7,352 bases of DNA from Oscillospiraceae bacterium (lineage in GTDB: Bacteria; Bacillota; Clostridia; Oscillospirales; CAG-272), in the NCBI GenBank assembly GCA_015065395.1, contig SVQJ01000085.1, positions 1 to 7,352 of the forward strand. The letters run 5' to 3'. The translations under genes were made by a program, and so were the position numbers. Position 1 is the stretch's first letter. Every line of letters begins with the position of its first letter. This document shows, one piece after another, positions 6,567-7,352 of this stretch. The notes below the pieces were generated by a model that saw nothing but the letters and a program-made list of their open reading frames with translations, had not been told where the DNA came from and did no database searches.

Positions 6567-6594
6567 GCATCGCATTAATAAAGGAGAAAATGAA

Positions 6595-7352
6595 ATGAAA
6601 TTGAAAGCTCGAATATTGAGTATTATTATATGTTTGATAATGATCATCGGGGTAATACCGTTTGCCTCAATAGAAACATCTGCTCAGAATATCACCGGTC
6701 TGATGTACGCCAGCACCGTCATCGCTGACCGGGGCGTTGTCCTGATGGGGGACACGCACCTGTATATGGATATCGACCTGTCGGTGCCCTATATCGAAGG
6801 TGACTACAACCTGACCATTGACGGCGGCGGCACCCTGACCATTGATGGCAGCGACAACGGCATTGACGTCAAGAGCCTGCACTGTACCAGCGACCTGTTT
6901 GTTCAGCCCGGCTGGCATGCTATTGAGGTGTCCGAGACGGTGTATATCCATAACACCGAAAGTTTTATTGTCGGCGGTATTTATGCCGAGGGCGACATCG
7001 AGATTCACAGCAACAACGCCACCATCGGCGGCAATGGCAACGCCATTTTCAGCAACGGCGGCAACATCACCCTGAGCGGCGGCACCTTCGATATCGGTGC
7101 CAACGGGATTGCTGTAGCGGCCGAAACCGGCGGCATCTACATGACGGGCGCTTTCACGGTAAATTCCAACAACGATCGCACCATCCAAGCCGCAATGGGC
7201 GAGTTGGTCATCGAAGGCTCCTTGAAGAGCACCAGCGGCGCCCGGTTTGACCCCGACGTTCATATCATTAACAGGGATCGTATCAGTATCAGTGCGATGG
7301 ACGGTTTCTTCTTCTACGGAACCACTTTGGAGGTAGAGGGCCTGGGAGGTAT
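6595..7352 (+). CDS. Secreted beta-helix-like protein, N-terminal part (3' end outside window)
   Basis: The frame is open from ATG 6595 to the window end (252 codons, no stop), with AAAGGAG at 6580-6586 eight bases upstream. An ATG at 6590 is followed by a stop after one codon and is too close to the ribosome site. Residues 1-30 are a signal peptide, with LSIIICLIMIIGVIPFAS as the core and cleavage after ETSA. The mature part is rich in Gly, Asn, Ile and Thr with short repeated strands (YNLTIDGGGTLTID, NNATIGGNGNAIFSNG, GNITLSGGTFDIGANGI, GELVIEGSL), typical of right-handed parallel beta-helices such as the clostridial Cthe_2159-like carbohydrate-binding proteins. Binding or lyase activity cannot be decided from this part. 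It starts 28 bp after the giant gene without a terminator, so it is probably in the same operon. Codons change sharply near base 6685: GGC, ACC, CTG and CGG/CGC dominate after it. Confidence 0.82.
   Translation, partial: MKLKARILSIIICLIMIIGVIPFASIETSAQNITGLMYASTVIADRGVVLMGDTHLYMDIDLSVPYIEGDYNLTIDGGGTLTIDGSDNGIDVKSLHCTSDLFVQPGWHAIEVSETVYIHNTESFIVGGIYAEGDIEIHSNNATIGGNGNAIFSNGGNITLSGGTFDIGANGIAVAAETGGIYMTGAFTVNSNNDRTIQAAMGELVIEGSLKSTSGARFDPDVHIINRDRISISAMDGFFFYGTTLEVEGLGG

Noticed and set aside
6667..7263. 198-residue open frame on the - strand near the window end
   Set aside because: Its Ala/Val/Gly-rich translation is the mirror of GC-rich beta-helix codons (GGC, ACC, GCC) on the + strand. 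The + strand frame has a signal peptide, ribosome site and no stop.

Overview
The window looks like chromosomal DNA of a Gram-positive anaerobe of the class Clostridia, most likely Oscillospiraceae/Ruminococcus-like. The basis is AGGAG-type ribosome binding sites, a type I dockerin, very large secreted multidomain proteins, and a membrane-bound LuxR-type regulator with seven predicted membrane helices. This placement is inference; there is no rRNA gene or other phylogenetic marker beyond a fragment of a biotin ligase.

Layout. (1) Bases 1-427 hold the 3' end of a housekeeping biotin-protein ligase (birA) on the + strand, closed by a strong, probably bidirectional hairpin terminator shared with the convergent gene. 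(2) Bases 516-1607 (- strand) encode a 363-residue membrane-integrated LuxR-family regulator: lipoprotein-like signal, seven transmembrane helices, coiled coil, C-terminal helix-turn-helix. (3) Bases 1608-2013 are a 406-base divergent intergenic region. It carries three perfect 12-bp tandem repeats, a fourth direct and a fifth inverted copy, a TATAAT box followed by a dyad, and leader hairpins. (4) From 2014 to the end of the window, four + strand genes are packed as one apparent operon: two small cytoplasmic zinc-ribbon proteins (130 and 105 aa), a 1292-residue secreted protein, and the first 252 codons of a secreted beta-helix-like protein that runs off the window. Genes overlap by 26 and 11 bp or are 28 bp apart, each has a good AGGAG site, and no terminator is visible between them.

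The 1292-aa protein is the centre of interest. After a signal peptide it has about 306 residues with 73 cysteines arranged in roughly 50-residue repeats. It continues with two near-duplicate 170-residue Ig-like/zinc-knuckle modules, three 115-135-residue beta modules, a carboxypeptidase-regulatory-like beta domain and a C-terminal type I dockerin. It should therefore be exported and docked onto a cohesin-bearing scaffold or surface protein.

Working model (inference): the divergently encoded membrane LuxR protein senses an envelope signal and controls a cysteine/metal-themed operon through the repeat-rich intergenic region. The operon pairs intracellular zinc-ribbon proteins with secreted, dockerin-attached or cell-surface proteins. 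The last gene is a compositional mosaic: its signal-peptide segment is AT-rich like its surroundings, while the mature segment is about 60% GC, which suggests capture of a foreign exoprotein module behind a local signal peptide.
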